Positions 8,420-17,867 of a stretch of 64,000 nt of DNA are shown in pieces (position 1 is the stretch's first letter; every line of letters begins with the position of its first letter). This DNA is from Shewanella piezotolerans WP3. GTDB lineage: Bacteria > Pseudomonadota > Gammaproteobacteria > Enterobacterales > Shewanellaceae. Both the position numbers and the translations under genes were made by a program. A model generated the notes under the pieces. The model saw nothing but the letters and a program-made list of their open reading frames with translations. It did no database searches and was not told the origin of the DNA. Location: assembly GCF_000014885.1 (NCBI RefSeq), contig NC_011566.1, positions 2,189,001 through 2,253,000 of the forward strand, read 5' to 3'.

Positions 8420-8959
8420 ATGAAAATTAAAACAATACTAGCCGGTGTATTATGTTCAGGGTTGCTCGTCAGCAGCGTAAATGCTGCTGAAGTTGAGTTT
8501 TTTGTTGGTGCTGCGGCTGGTTATCAAACTGATAGCGTCGACGGCAAAATTAGCCATGATACCGAAGATGTTTCGTGGCAAGGGCGCGTCGGTGTGTTGA
8601 TTGAAAAGCAACATCGAATTACTGGCACCTTCGGTTACATGGAGGATGAGTTCTCGCAAGCAGGTATCGATTATAAGCAGGAGCAATATAGCTGGTTACT
8701 GTCTTATGACTACCTGATGCCTGTACATAAAGACGTTAATCTTTTTGCTGGTGTTTCTGTGGGCGCCAATGACAATAAGATCGCTGGCCGTGCCGATACA
8801 GACGTGGCTTGGGGAGGGCAAGTGGGTGTGCAATATAAGTGGAGCGACCATCTTTCATCAGACTTAGGCTACCGTTATTTAGAGCAAGATTACGATCGTC
8901 ATGGGATCACTATCGATAACAGCCAGCAGATTTATCTAACCTTAGATTACAAATTTTAG
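8420..8959 (+). CDS. outer membrane beta-barrel protein, small
   Basis: 179 residues. Signal peptide MKIKTILAGVLCSGLLVSS...AA with cleavage near residue 23. The mature part is a run of alternating polar/hydrophobic strands (eight expected for this size), with LGYRYLEQDYD and a C-terminal LTLDYKF ending in Phe, the usual signal for barrel assembly. It resembles the OmpA-like/OMP_b-brl family of 8-stranded barrels. ATG at 8420 is preferred to GTG at 8408 because GAGG lies 6-7 bases upstream. The function is unknown; it stands alone between two miniature repeat elements. Confidence 0.75.
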   Translation: MKIKTILAGVLCSGLLVSSVNAAEVEFFVGAAAGYQTDSVDGKISHDTEDVSWQGRVGVLIEKQHRITGTFGYMEDEFSQAGIDYKQEQYSWLLSYDYLMPVHKDVNLFAGVSVGANDNKIAGRADTDVAWGGQVGVQYKWSDHLSSDLGYRYLEQDYDRHGITIDNSQQIYLTLDYKF

Positions 8960-8963
8960 TGTG

Positions 8964-9229
8964 ATACCAATTGCATTAAAAGTTTGACCATTCAGCGGGA
9001 ATTCAAAACGTTGTAGGTAAGTAGTGGGATTTGAGCTAATAGTTATTCTATACCCAAATCCCATAGCGAAGCATACAGCGTTTTGAAACCCGCACTACGT
9101 GAGGCCCTCAGTCTTTCCACTTCTGCTTTGCATTGGCTTAAAAGGGAATAACCATTTCTTTACCAATGCGCTTTGAATTGAAAAGACTGAGGGACTCTGA
9201 ACTGGCCAAATACTTAATGCAATTGGTAT
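8964..9229. mobile_element. MITE-like element, ATACCAATTGCATTAA type
   Basis: 266 bases that begin ATACCAATTGCATTAA and end TTAATGCAATTGGTAT, a perfect 16-bp inverted repeat. The internal layout (GGGATTTGAG... and ...CTTTCCACTTCTGC, TAAAAGGGAATAACCATT) is like the CAGTATAA-type element but with a different sequence. It starts 4 bases after the stop of the barrel gene, so it may also act as a folded 3' end. Confidence 0.7.
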
Positions 9230-9244
9230 GATTTGTCATTGGCA

Positions 9245-9272
9245 GAAAAAAGCCGACTGCAGTGCAGTCGGC
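9245..9272 (-). terminator. terminator downstream of the S8 peptidase gene
   Basis: A perfect stem GCCGACTGC / GCAGTCGGC with an AGT loop; on the minus strand it is followed by six T residues. It lies about 100 bases beyond the peptidase stop codon. Confidence 0.65.
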
Positions 9273-9371
9273 AAAAGTATTAACCCTAAAAGATCCTGTG
9301 TGAGCGATCCTAATTGACAAGAAATCTTAATGTTGGGCGTTGTCACTTCAAAACAGCGCCCGGTCTTATGA

Positions 9372-12300
9372 CTAAGTTGACGACTTCTTTGTGCGACGAC
9401 GTAAACCTAATGCTCCCAATAACAGAACCGACAAGCCCATTGCACCACCACTAGAGTCACTAGGTTCTGGTGTTGGCTCTGGAACGATATCTGCTTTAAC
9501 TGCAATGCTAGCTGTTGCTGCAACCGCGGTTTTAGTGCCATTACTGACTGTTAGCTCAAGCTCAACTGTGCTATCAGTTTCAACATCCGGCAAGGTCACT
9601 GCGATATCCATCCCTGTTGCATCATCTATGGTGACATCTGGCCCTGAGGTCTGCGCCCAAGCATAGCTAAGTGTATCGGTACTGTTTGGTGCAGTACTGT
9701 CACTTGCCGAAAGGTTGACCACAGTTTTCTCATTGGCATTAGCTGTCCATGTTGCATCACCATTGATCTTGGCGACAGGGATCCCCTCTAGATGAACCGG
9801 CGTGAGTGTTTCGGTTAAGCTGACACTATTTACTGTATGGCTCACTTCAAAATTCAGCTCAGTAGACATCACCATATTACTCGTTGCCAGCGCCAGTACG
9901 ATTACCTGTGCATCGCTGCCGGCTGCTTGAGTAACTTGCCAAGCGATGTTTTGACCATCGACAACGCCGTCGTGAGAGTCACTTTCAATTGTTAGCCCTG
10001 CAGGGATAGCAGTTTGTATGTCAAATACCATCTCCTCATCGCTAGCGTTTGCGGCTAACTCTAGGCTAAGCGTTAATGTGTCACCAGTATTTACCAATTC
10101 ACTATCGGCTGTAGTAGTCAGGTAGGTGGCATGTCGATAAAGCTCAATTGGCATCAAACCAATGTTGTCGGCTGCATCAACACCAGTACCGATCTCAAGA
10201 GCGGTAACATATAAAGTGTCAGACTTAAGCGCCTTGTCCCAATTTACTACGATACCAACATCTTCATTAGCATCGACTTGAGAGTTGAAGTCTACGCTCA
10301 CTGAAGAATCATCTTTGCCGATAATCGCGAGTTCAAGGCTGACACTGTCAATGGTATCTGAAGGTGCAGATGTATCACCAAAATTGTGTATCGCGACATA
10401 GTAACTGCCAGGCTGTGGATCGTTGACTTCACAATTTTCATAGGCTGTTTCTGTTGCGCTCATACAAAGCAGATCACCCATCTCATAAGCATCATCAGGC
10501 TTACCGTTATAGTTAGCATCTCGGCCGATATAGAGGTCGAGATCTGGTGAGCTAGTCTCTTTAATACGAGCGACGATACGCTTGGTATTAGGTGTGACGT
10601 TGATAAGCGTAGAGTACAAGTAGCTGCTGTCGTTATAGACATTTGCTGGCCAATTGCTCTCGTCACTATCATCGCGAGGGATGTCAGCTTCAATGACTTC
10701 GACTTCAGCTAATTCAAACACGGCAACTTGTAGATCGCTAGTGCCGACGGTTGTAACACCCTCAATAGCGATGCTGCCCTGATTTTTACTCGTTTCAAGG
10801 TAGGTTTCTGCTGGGAAACTTCCTGCTACAAAGGTACCGATTACGGGCATCGCCGAGCGGGTGAGGCTGGCGTCTGCCGGCGTGAGTAATAATCTGCCCA
10901 TGCCATACTCTGAGTCGAAGCCACTTGAAATTGTTGCTGTGACATCGAGCGTAATGCTCTCGCCCGCTGCAAGGGTAAAACTGCTGGGTGATGAGCTTAC
11001 GGTTAACCCATCAACACTTGCATCACCTGAAGTGGTCCAAGTCGAAGCCGATGTTGCGGTGAAAGTTCGCGTCCAGCTACAGCTGATCATACAGTCACTC
11101 TGCACAGCCGATGGCATGTTCATCTCTTCTGGTTTACCACCAACATCAGGATTAGCATCCATATATTCTTGGTAAGTCACATCCATAATCAAGCCGGTGT
11201 TGAGGGCTTTAGCGATTCGAATACTACCAGCACCAGAATCGAAGAAGTCTGATGGTGTGACACCGTCATCTTTACGAGTTTCAAATACCGCACTTAACAT
11301 TAATGCAGATTGTAGTTCGGCAGGTGTCCAGTCTGGTTTCAGGGCGGTGATTAGGGCCATGGCTCCAGCTACGTGAGGGCTAGACATTGAGGTGCCGTCC
11401 ATGAAGGTATAAGGAGACTCAGTTTTCTCTTCACGCCAAGGTTGGTACTCCGAATTGGCTGCATAAATAGCAACGCCGGGAGCAGCAACGTGTGGCGTTA
11501 GCCAGCGATTCATAATTGGTTCTGGACCGCGAGAGGTAAACCAGGCGGCAATATCGGCATTATCAGGATTGCTTTCCAGGCTAGAGCTTCCAATGGTAGC
11601 GGTATGGTCACTACCACTTGCTAGCCAGGCTTTTAAGTCATTGCCTTGCGCTGCATTGAGGTGTATCGCTGGTAATGAATGGAAATCGGCATCGACAGTT
11701 TCTGAGCCGCCATCGGTGTTCACTAGAATTAAACCGCCCGCACCGCCAGCTAATACATTACTGCCTTTTGAAACTCTGGCTATTTCTCCACGTTGGCAGA
11801 CAACAATCTCGCCAGAAAAGGTGTTTTCAGCAAATGGGTTTAAGCAGTCGGCATCACCGAAATCAGCTGCATTAACAACAGCAGCTGTGATCCCGGTTGT
11901 TGCGCCTTTACCTGTCAGGCTAGCAAGGGCATTATCACCACCGGTAAAACTCACATCCTTATCAGTAAAGCCACGGTCGTGAGTGTAAGCTGCAACGGTT
12001 GTAAGCCATGGTGCATTGCCAGGGGAGCCTACAGTTTCAGCTTCTGGACCAGAGTTACCCGCAGAAGTCGCAACGTGGATGCCGGCTTCTCGTGCCGATA
12101 AAAAGGCAAGTGCATCGGTATCATACCAAGGGTCGCTGGCGCCACCACCCACTGAGTAATTGAGTACCTGTACGCCGTTTTCAATGGCATGTTCAACGGC
12201 GAGGGCAGAGAGGTCAGTCCAACAACCAACATCAGCAGCACAGACTTGGTAAGAGACGATGTTTGCATGGGGAGCCACGCCACTGATTTGGCCAAAGCTA

Positions 12301-13211
12301 AAATCGGCTTCATCGCCAATAACATTGTAAACAGGCACGTTTATTACTACGTTGCCCGCGGTTGTAGAGGCAGTATGTGAGCCGTGACCATTGTGGTCGA
12401 TACCGATGAGGTCATCACCTTCTGGCACGTAATCGGCTAATACGCCATCATTAGCCCAGATCCCTATCAGCTTGTCATTACAGTAATAGGCAAGTTCTGA
12501 GTCGGCACAATGACCAAGATAGACACCTTCACCTAGTGGGTTGGTATGATCATAACCATCGCCACCAATATCGGCAAATGATGGGTTAAAGGCGCTAATC
12601 CCTGTGTCAAGGATACCAACGATTACGCCTTCACCTTTACTAGCCATACCGGTTGCACTACCATCCCATGCTGACGGTGCTTGGATATGTTTCGGACCTG
12701 TATCTGTCATTAAGTGGCGGCGCTGTACTTTCTGAACGGCTTTAATGCCTGCCACACCTTGGAGTGTTGCAGCTTCCTGTTCACTTAATTGAGTACTAAA
12801 TCCATTGAGTGCAATTTGGTAATCGCTCTCAACAGTCAGTTGTCTTTTCAAACTAGACTGTGCCCGTTGTAAAGTTGAATTAGTCTGCTCTGCCAAATAC
12901 TTAAGGTAGTTTTGGCTGGCAGCACTCTGCACATCTAGTGTGCCATTGCCTTTACGTTTATTTGCTGGGTTGCTAAGTATGCTGGTGGCCTTAAGGTTGG
13001 CGATTTCGCCTTTATAAGTCGCTAATGGTTGGTCATCGAGTAATACCATGTAGAGGTTATCAGTATTACGTTTGCTCGCTTGTAGCTGATTGCTGCGCTG
13101 ACCCGAGTCAGCGTCTAAGCCACGGCTATCAACCATATTAGCCTGAGATACAGGGCTTAATACTATGCTGAGAGCCACTGCTATGAGGCTTTTCTTATAT
13201 GTTAATTTCAC
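9372..13211 (-). CDS. secreted S8 (subtilase) serine peptidase with GlyGly-CTERM tail
   Basis: 1279 residues. Signal peptide (about 1-25), an inhibitor-type propeptide (about 50-170), then the subtilase domain with all catalytic residues: Asp202 (GILDTGI), His276 (GHGSHTAS), Asn in SAGNSG, and Ser608 (DGTSMSSPH). A PA (protease-associated) domain interrupts it around residues 440-540. The C-terminal half is beta-rich, with pre-peptidase and PKD-like modules, and ends in SSGGAMGL, a hydrophobic stretch and RRR, a GlyGly-CTERM signal for rhombosortase processing after type II secretion. The GTG at 13211 is chosen: GAGGAAG lies 7 bases upstream and the signal peptide starts there. An extracellular broad-specificity protease is likely. 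Confidence 0.9.
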   Translation of the reverse strand: MKLTYKKSLIAVALSIVLSPVSQANMVDSRGLDADSGQRSNQLQASKRNTDNLYMVLLDDQPLATYKGEIANLKATSILSNPANKRKGNGTLDVQSAASQNYLKYLAEQTNSTLQRAQSSLKRQLTVESDYQIALNGFSTQLSEQEAATLQGVAGIKAVQKVQRRHLMTDTGPKHIQAPSAWDGSATGMASKGEGVIVGILDTGISAFNPSFADIGGDGYDHTNPLGEGVYLGHCADSELAYYCNDKLIGIWANDGVLADYVPEGDDLIGIDHNGHGSHTASTTAGNVVINVPVYNVIGDEADFSFGQISGVAPHANIVSYQVCAADVGCWTDLSALAVEHAIENGVQVLNYSVGGGASDPWYDTDALAFLSAREAGIHVATSAGNSGPEAETVGSPGNAPWLTTVAAYTHDRGFTDKDVSFTGGDNALASLTGKGATTGITAAVVNAADFGDADCLNPFAENTFSGEIVVCQRGEIARVSKGSNVLAGGAGGLILVNTDGGSETVDADFHSLPAIHLNAAQGNDLKAWLASGSDHTATIGSSSLESNPDNADIAAWFTSRGPEPIMNRWLTPHVAAPGVAIYAANSEYQPWREEKTESPYTFMDGTSMSSPHVAGAMALITALKPDWTPAELQSALMLSAVFETRKDDGVTPSDFFDSGAGSIRIAKALNTGLIMDVTYQEYMDANPDVGGKPEEMNMPSAVQSDCMISCSWTRTFTATSASTWTTSGDASVDGLTVSSSPSSFTLAAGESITLDVTATISSGFDSEYGMGRLLLTPADASLTRSAMPVIGTFVAGSFPAETYLETSKNQGSIAIEGVTTVGTSDLQVAVFELAEVEVIEADIPRDDSDESNWPANVYNDSSYLYSTLINVTPNTKRIVARIKETSSPDLDLYIGRDANYNGKPDDAYEMGDLLCMSATETAYENCEVNDPQPGSYYVAIHNFGDTSAPSDTIDSVSLELAIIGKDDSSVSVDFNSQVDANEDVGIVVNWDKALKSDTLYVTALEIGTGVDAADNIGLMPIELYRHATYLTTTADSELVNTGDTLTLSLELAANASDEEMVFDIQTAIPAGLTIESDSHDGVVDGQNIAWQVTQAAGSDAQVIVLALATSNMVMSTELNFEVSHTVNSVSLTETLTPVHLEGIPVAKINGDATWTANANEKTVVNLSASDSTAPNSTDTLSYAWAQTSGPDVTIDDATGMDIAVTLPDVETDSTVELELTVSNGTKTAVAATASIAVKADIVPEPTPEPSDSSGGAMGLSVLLLGALGLRRRTKKSST

Positions 13212-13886
13212 CTGGTCTTCCTCGTTTTCTGTCTTTGTAATTATTTTTAGTATTTTTCTGTTGTTGCTGATGGCAGCGAACAGAAAATAGGTAGGAGTTG
13301 TTAATTCGACGTAAACTTGATACCCCATCGAAACCCTACTGAGCAAACCTCAGACTACTATTCGACTTCACTTATCCTTCATTTCTTTTTCATTTTCTTT
13401 TAAAACAACAGCTTGCAAGTTATTTTTGTATCTGAATGTATCGTTGTTTTTTGATTTTTATGCACAATTCACTCCTGTAAAAGCGTTGGGGTATGGAGGA
13501 GAGTATTTGTGCTTATTCTTATTTAACTTGTTGTTTTATAGTTGGTTATACCTGTTCTTTCTCGTCACACGCTTTAAAAGCGTCTGTGCAACACGGCAAA
13601 CTTGCCGATTTGACAAGTGAAAGACTGGTTAATTTAACGAATGAGAGAACAAAACTTAAAATCTGGTGGGTTTTAAGTTTTTGTATTTAAAGGAAATGAA
13701 GATAAATAGAAAGAGAAAAGAAACAAAATGAAAGCTGCGGTGCTTGTTGTTTGGTGGCAATTAGCAGAAAACCATAAACGTAGAGAGTTAATAAGTTGTT
13801 AACCTGGTAAGGCGATGTAACTGGTTAGCCGTAAATAATTCGACCTAGACAATAAAAATAATATCGCAACCTTTTAGGGAAAAAAT
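13212..13886. other. divergent promoter region of the S8 pair
   Basis: 675 AT-rich bases between the active S8 peptidase (minus) and its inactive paralog (plus). Two short overlapping plus-strand ORFs (13426-13690) lack convincing ribosome binding sites and look like chance. The region should hold both promoters; no clear operator was found. Confidence 0.5.
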
Positions 13887-16800
13887 ATGTCATTTAAAAA
13901 ATCAAAACTGGCAACCTGTATTGCACTCGCTGCCATGGTACCAGCAACGATTGCTGTCGCACAAAGCACTGATGCGTTATCTAGCTACAGTGCACAAGCT
14001 AAAAAAGGCCAACTGGTTACTTTCAATGTCTATCTAGCGGATGTTGGCTCATTGACTAAAGCGACAGTCAATAACAAGCAAAAATTCGCCGCAAACCTTA
14101 AGCAGGTTGAAGCTAAGCAAGCTGCGGTACTGGCTGACATTACAGCGCTTGATGGTAATATCAACGTGCTTCCAGGTGCCAAGATTTTTGGCAACTTCGT
14201 CCGTGTACAAGCTGATGCATCTTATGCCAATAAAATTAAAAATATAGCGGGTGTTAAGGCCGTTGTGACTGAAACCACGACTGCTGTTATTCCGGCCAAT
14301 GCGTTGGCTAAACCTGTCGTAAGTTCGACTTCATCGACCAAGGCTCCTGCGCTAGTGGATGATGCTACTGCAGGGGAAGGTGTTAAAGTTGCGATTATTG
14401 GCACAGGTGTGGATTACACTCACGTAGGTCTTGGTGGAGACGGTCAAGCAGAGACTTATGGCGAAGCGATGGTAAATGCTTTGAACGCCTATGATGGTTT
14501 CCCAACCGATGTCGTTGTTGAAGGAATGGACTTGAGCAGTGATGCTGGCTGGGGGCTCGATCCAAACCCAATTGACCAAAATATCTATTTCACCCGAGAG
14601 CATGACGGTGCAACCCATAACACTGGCCATGGAACTCGACTTGCAAGTGTGGTTCACTCCCTTGCCCCTGGTGCGAAAATATCGGCATTTAAAACTTCGA
14701 ATGTGTCAGATCCGTACGGTAATGGTTATCAGCTATCACCAGAATCAAGCAGTACATTTATGCTGGCGTTAGAGTATGCGCTAGATCCTAATCAAGATGG
14801 CAGTTTTGATGACCGCGCTGACATTATCGTAGTCGATGCTTTTGGTGGCAATGCATTCTATGCGCCTTCGGATACCGGGATTTCAGGTTTAGTAGCCGAA
14901 GCTCATGCGATTGAGATGGCGTCTGGGTTAGGGGCATTAGTGGTTGTCAATGCCGGTATCGGTGGAGAATGGTTCGATAACCGTTTTAATATAACTTGGC
15001 GTGGCGCCGCTCCAAGCGCATTAACCGTTGGCGGTATGTCAGCAGATGCTGATGGCAATATGATGGTGACGGAAAGTACTCCCCATGGCCCAGTTCGTGG
15101 TGCGAATGGGTATTCTAAACCTGACATGGTGAGCTACGCCGAGAACATTGACGTAGCAGTCGTAGGTGGAGGCACGCAAACCGATGTTGAATCAACCACG
15201 GTCATGGCTGCTGCGCGAACTGCAGCAGCAGCGGCTATCATAAAGTCGAAGCGACCAGAACTGTCGATGGTTGAGATCAAAGCCTTGCTGATGAACACGG
15301 CAAATAACAATGTAATGGATCTCGAAGACAAGCAAGCTGATCTTGTGCTAATTGGTAATGGTGTCGAGGATTTAGAAGCCGCGCTGAGCTCTTCAGTGGT
15401 CGCTTGGGAGAAAAATAGCTACCAACCTAACTTGAGCTTTGGTTTTGAAGAGGGAATGGGGGTACAACGCTTCGTTAAAGAGGTGCAGTTAAAGAATTTA
15501 TCAGAAGAAACAGTAACCTATGAAGTTGCTGTAAACGCTATGGCTAAAAGCGGTAACGGCTCACTGACATGGGATGTTCCGGCTTCGGTTAGCGTTCCTG
15601 CTGGTCAAACTGTTATCTTCCCGGTGGTACTTGAAATTGATTTTAGTAAGTTAGAAAATTGGCCATTTAAGATGGCCTCGGATTTTAACTCTAAGAACTG
15701 GTCTGAGATTGAATTATCAGGTCAACTGCAATTGACTGCAGAAGAGAAGCCAACTGTGAGCATGAGTTGGTTGGTGAAGCCGAGAGTTGGTACTAGCATT
15801 AGCCGCGACTTTAGTACATTTGAAGAGCAGTTTAGTTCTGAGATGAGCATTCAGTTTAGCCCAGAAGCAGGTTCGTATGTGCAGCAATTCTCAAACAGCA
15901 GCCCAACTGAGACTACGATTGCGGTGTTTCCTGCAATGTATCATCAGAAACAGCTTCCTGAAGGTAAAGAAAATACCCAAGGTAATATGCCGAATGTAGT
16001 CGGGGGCGGCATCTATGACGAAGCTATGTGTTCAACGGGTAAAAAACTGGTTGTAGCAGGTCGTTTCTTCAAGCCTAACGATGCCGGGATGGCGAACCAT
16101 TTCGATAAAGCTGGTGCAGCGCTTATTTGGTGGAATGTTTACCAAGAGCAGTTCGTATTGGATAACGGGTTTGATCAGGCGGTGAATGGTGAACCTTTTG
16201 CGTGGGATGAAGCTAACCAGGTTGTTATGGGAGGCTTTATTGAACCTGATGAAAACGGTGCACCAGCTTCATGGTATATCGATTATAACCAAGAATACGA
16301 CTGGATGCAGCCGCGTAAGCGTTACACTAAATCTAAACTGCCAACCTATATGACAGGCCACGGGCAGAACTTTGTGTCTCAGTATTGTCTAGAAGATCTT
16401 TACCATGGTGACAACATGGCTAGTATTGAAGATTTCGATCAAAATCACGGTTGGATTTTCGCAACAGACCGTGATGCAGTGGCCGATCTTGGCGAGCCGA
16501 TTATTCAATACAACCCTGTTAAGTACGGCAAGGTAGAGAAGCAATCTTACTTTGATTGGTTTAGCGGTGAGATGAAAGAGATTGAAAGCAATGGCGGTGG
16601 ATTACCATTAATGTCACGCCTAGTCGAAGAGGGTGAAAGCAAAACCTATAGTCCTATGATGACCTTAGCTGCTGGTGAAACAGTAGAATTAGGTATGGCT
16701 AGCGAATGTAACTTTACCTTTGGCTTTGGCGGAGATGGCTGTACTAATCACGGCATGATGTTAATCAGCTTGGAAGATAACTGGGGCATGACTTCGCCAA

Positions 16801-17531
16801 TGGGGCAAGGCAGTTACTCGTTTATCGCTCACCCATTAGATGGTCAATCGCACAGTGTTGATGAAGATGCTGAGATGGGTGACCTCGTTGGAGCTGTGTT
16901 GCTTGACTCAGAGTCATTCTTTGCTGCCGCGAATTTTGATGCAGAGTGGACGCCCTATTCGCTGAGTTTAGCTAACGCGATTCCTGGCGATCCATTTGCT
17001 ATTAATGATCAAGGTGAAATTATTGTTAACAATCCAGCAGCGATTGATTACGACTTAGGCAATACTAGTTTTAACCTAGAGGTCATTGGTCGCCATGGTA
17101 ATACTTATACTGCGGTATCAAATGTACAAGTAATGGTTAACAACGTTAATGACATTGCTCCTGAGCTTGTCGCTGAAATGCCTGCAGTTTCCATGGGAGA
17201 AACTGATACAGTTGAAATTGATGCTTCTATGTACTTTAGCGAAGCGGAAGGTGATGCTCTGACCTATAGTGCGACAGGGTTGCCAGAAGGTGTGAGCATT
17301 GACAGTGTCAGTGGCATGATCAGTGGTAGCGCAGCTGCAGGGGCTGCTGGAGAGTACGAAGTGGTTGTAACTGCAGATGATGCAGTGAATAAAACAGAAG
17401 CTAGCTTCGTGATGACGCTAAATGCTCCTGTTGCTAAGGAGCCGGTAAGTGTAGATAACGGTGGTAGTTTAGGTGTTGGATTACTTAGCTTATTTGCACT
17501 GCTAGGTCTGCGCCGAAAAGTACGCCGTTAA
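13887..17531 (+). CDS. S8-fold protein with lost catalytic residues (pseudoprotease), GlyGly-CTERM
   Basis: 1214 residues with a signal peptide (cleavage after AQ, near residue 26) and an inhibitor-like prodomain. The subtilase fold is recognisable from about residue 160, but the catalytic Asp position is Gly172 (AIIGTGVDYTH instead of DTGVDYTH), the oxyanion Asn position is Ile358 (NAGIGG for SAGNSG) and the nucleophile Ser position is Val439 (STTVMAAA for GTSMAxP). Only His248 (GHGT) is kept. Near the C-terminus lie a cadherin-like and a He_PIG-like Ig domain (about 1070-1185), then a GlyGly-CTERM tail (NGGSLGVG, hydrophobic, LRRKVRR). ATG is preceded by AGGGAAA. It is probably a secreted binding or regulatory protein; proteolysis is unlikely. 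It is divergent from the active paralog. Confidence 0.85.
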   Translation: MSFKKSKLATCIALAAMVPATIAVAQSTDALSSYSAQAKKGQLVTFNVYLADVGSLTKATVNNKQKFAANLKQVEAKQAAVLADITALDGNINVLPGAKIFGNFVRVQADASYANKIKNIAGVKAVVTETTTAVIPANALAKPVVSSTSSTKAPALVDDATAGEGVKVAIIGTGVDYTHVGLGGDGQAETYGEAMVNALNAYDGFPTDVVVEGMDLSSDAGWGLDPNPIDQNIYFTREHDGATHNTGHGTRLASVVHSLAPGAKISAFKTSNVSDPYGNGYQLSPESSSTFMLALEYALDPNQDGSFDDRADIIVVDAFGGNAFYAPSDTGISGLVAEAHAIEMASGLGALVVVNAGIGGEWFDNRFNITWRGAAPSALTVGGMSADADGNMMVTESTPHGPVRGANGYSKPDMVSYAENIDVAVVGGGTQTDVESTTVMAAARTAAAAAIIKSKRPELSMVEIKALLMNTANNNVMDLEDKQADLVLIGNGVEDLEAALSSSVVAWEKNSYQPNLSFGFEEGMGVQRFVKEVQLKNLSEETVTYEVAVNAMAKSGNGSLTWDVPASVSVPAGQTVIFPVVLEIDFSKLENWPFKMASDFNSKNWSEIELSGQLQLTAEEKPTVSMSWLVKPRVGTSISRDFSTFEEQFSSEMSIQFSPEAGSYVQQFSNSSPTETTIAVFPAMYHQKQLPEGKENTQGNMPNVVGGGIYDEAMCSTGKKLVVAGRFFKPNDAGMANHFDKAGAALIWWNVYQEQFVLDNGFDQAVNGEPFAWDEANQVVMGGFIEPDENGAPASWYIDYNQEYDWMQPRKRYTKSKLPTYMTGHGQNFVSQYCLEDLYHGDNMASIEDFDQNHGWIFATDRDAVADLGEPIIQYNPVKYGKVEKQSYFDWFSGEMKEIESNGGGLPLMSRLVEEGESKTYSPMMTLAAGETVELGMASECNFTFGFGGDGCTNHGMMLISLEDNWGMTSPMGQGSYSFIAHPLDGQSHSVDEDAEMGDLVGAVLLDSESFFAAANFDAEWTPYSLSLANAIPGDPFAINDQGEIIVNNPAAIDYDLGNTSFNLEVIGRHGNTYTAVSNVQVMVNNVNDIAPELVAEMPAVSMGETDTVEIDASMYFSEAEGDALTYSATGLPEGVSIDSVSGMISGSAAAGAAGEYEVVVTADDAVNKTEASFVMTLNAPVAKEPVSVDNGGSLGVGLLSLFALLGLRRKVRR

Positions 17532-17569
17532 GTAAAGCATGATCTAACTGACATCTGTCGTTAGTTAAA

Positions 17570-17597
17570 AGAGAGCACATCAGTGCTCTCTTTTTTA
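17570..17597 (+). terminator. rho-independent terminator after the S8 pseudoprotease
   Basis: A perfect stem AGAGAGCAC / GTGCTCTCT with an ATCA loop is followed by a run of T residues, 39 bases after the stop codon. Confidence 0.85.
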
Positions 17598-17867
17598 TGG
17601 CAAAGGTACAATTTGATACAGCTAAAGCGACTCATAGGTGAGATAAATTCAAGTTGCTGATTCTTAATAATTAAATTTGAATGCATTAATTGGTAGCGCT
17701 TTTATTTATGTGATTTAGAGGCAGTTTTTTGTCGCGGTAATGGCTTAGGTGTTGGATTGCTGAACATGCAGAGATAAGATGCATGTTAGGTAAAGGTTAA
17801 TAAGAGATGTTTTATTAGCTTGGAAAGGATCGTTTTAAAGGCTATTAAGGGAGTGTCGTAAGCTAAT

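Noticed and set aside
13426..13690. Two overlapping plus-strand ORFs (64-65 codons) in the S8 intergenic region.
   Set aside because: No ribosome binding sites, unusual composition (Phe/Tyr-rich from AT-rich DNA) and mutual overlap in different frames.
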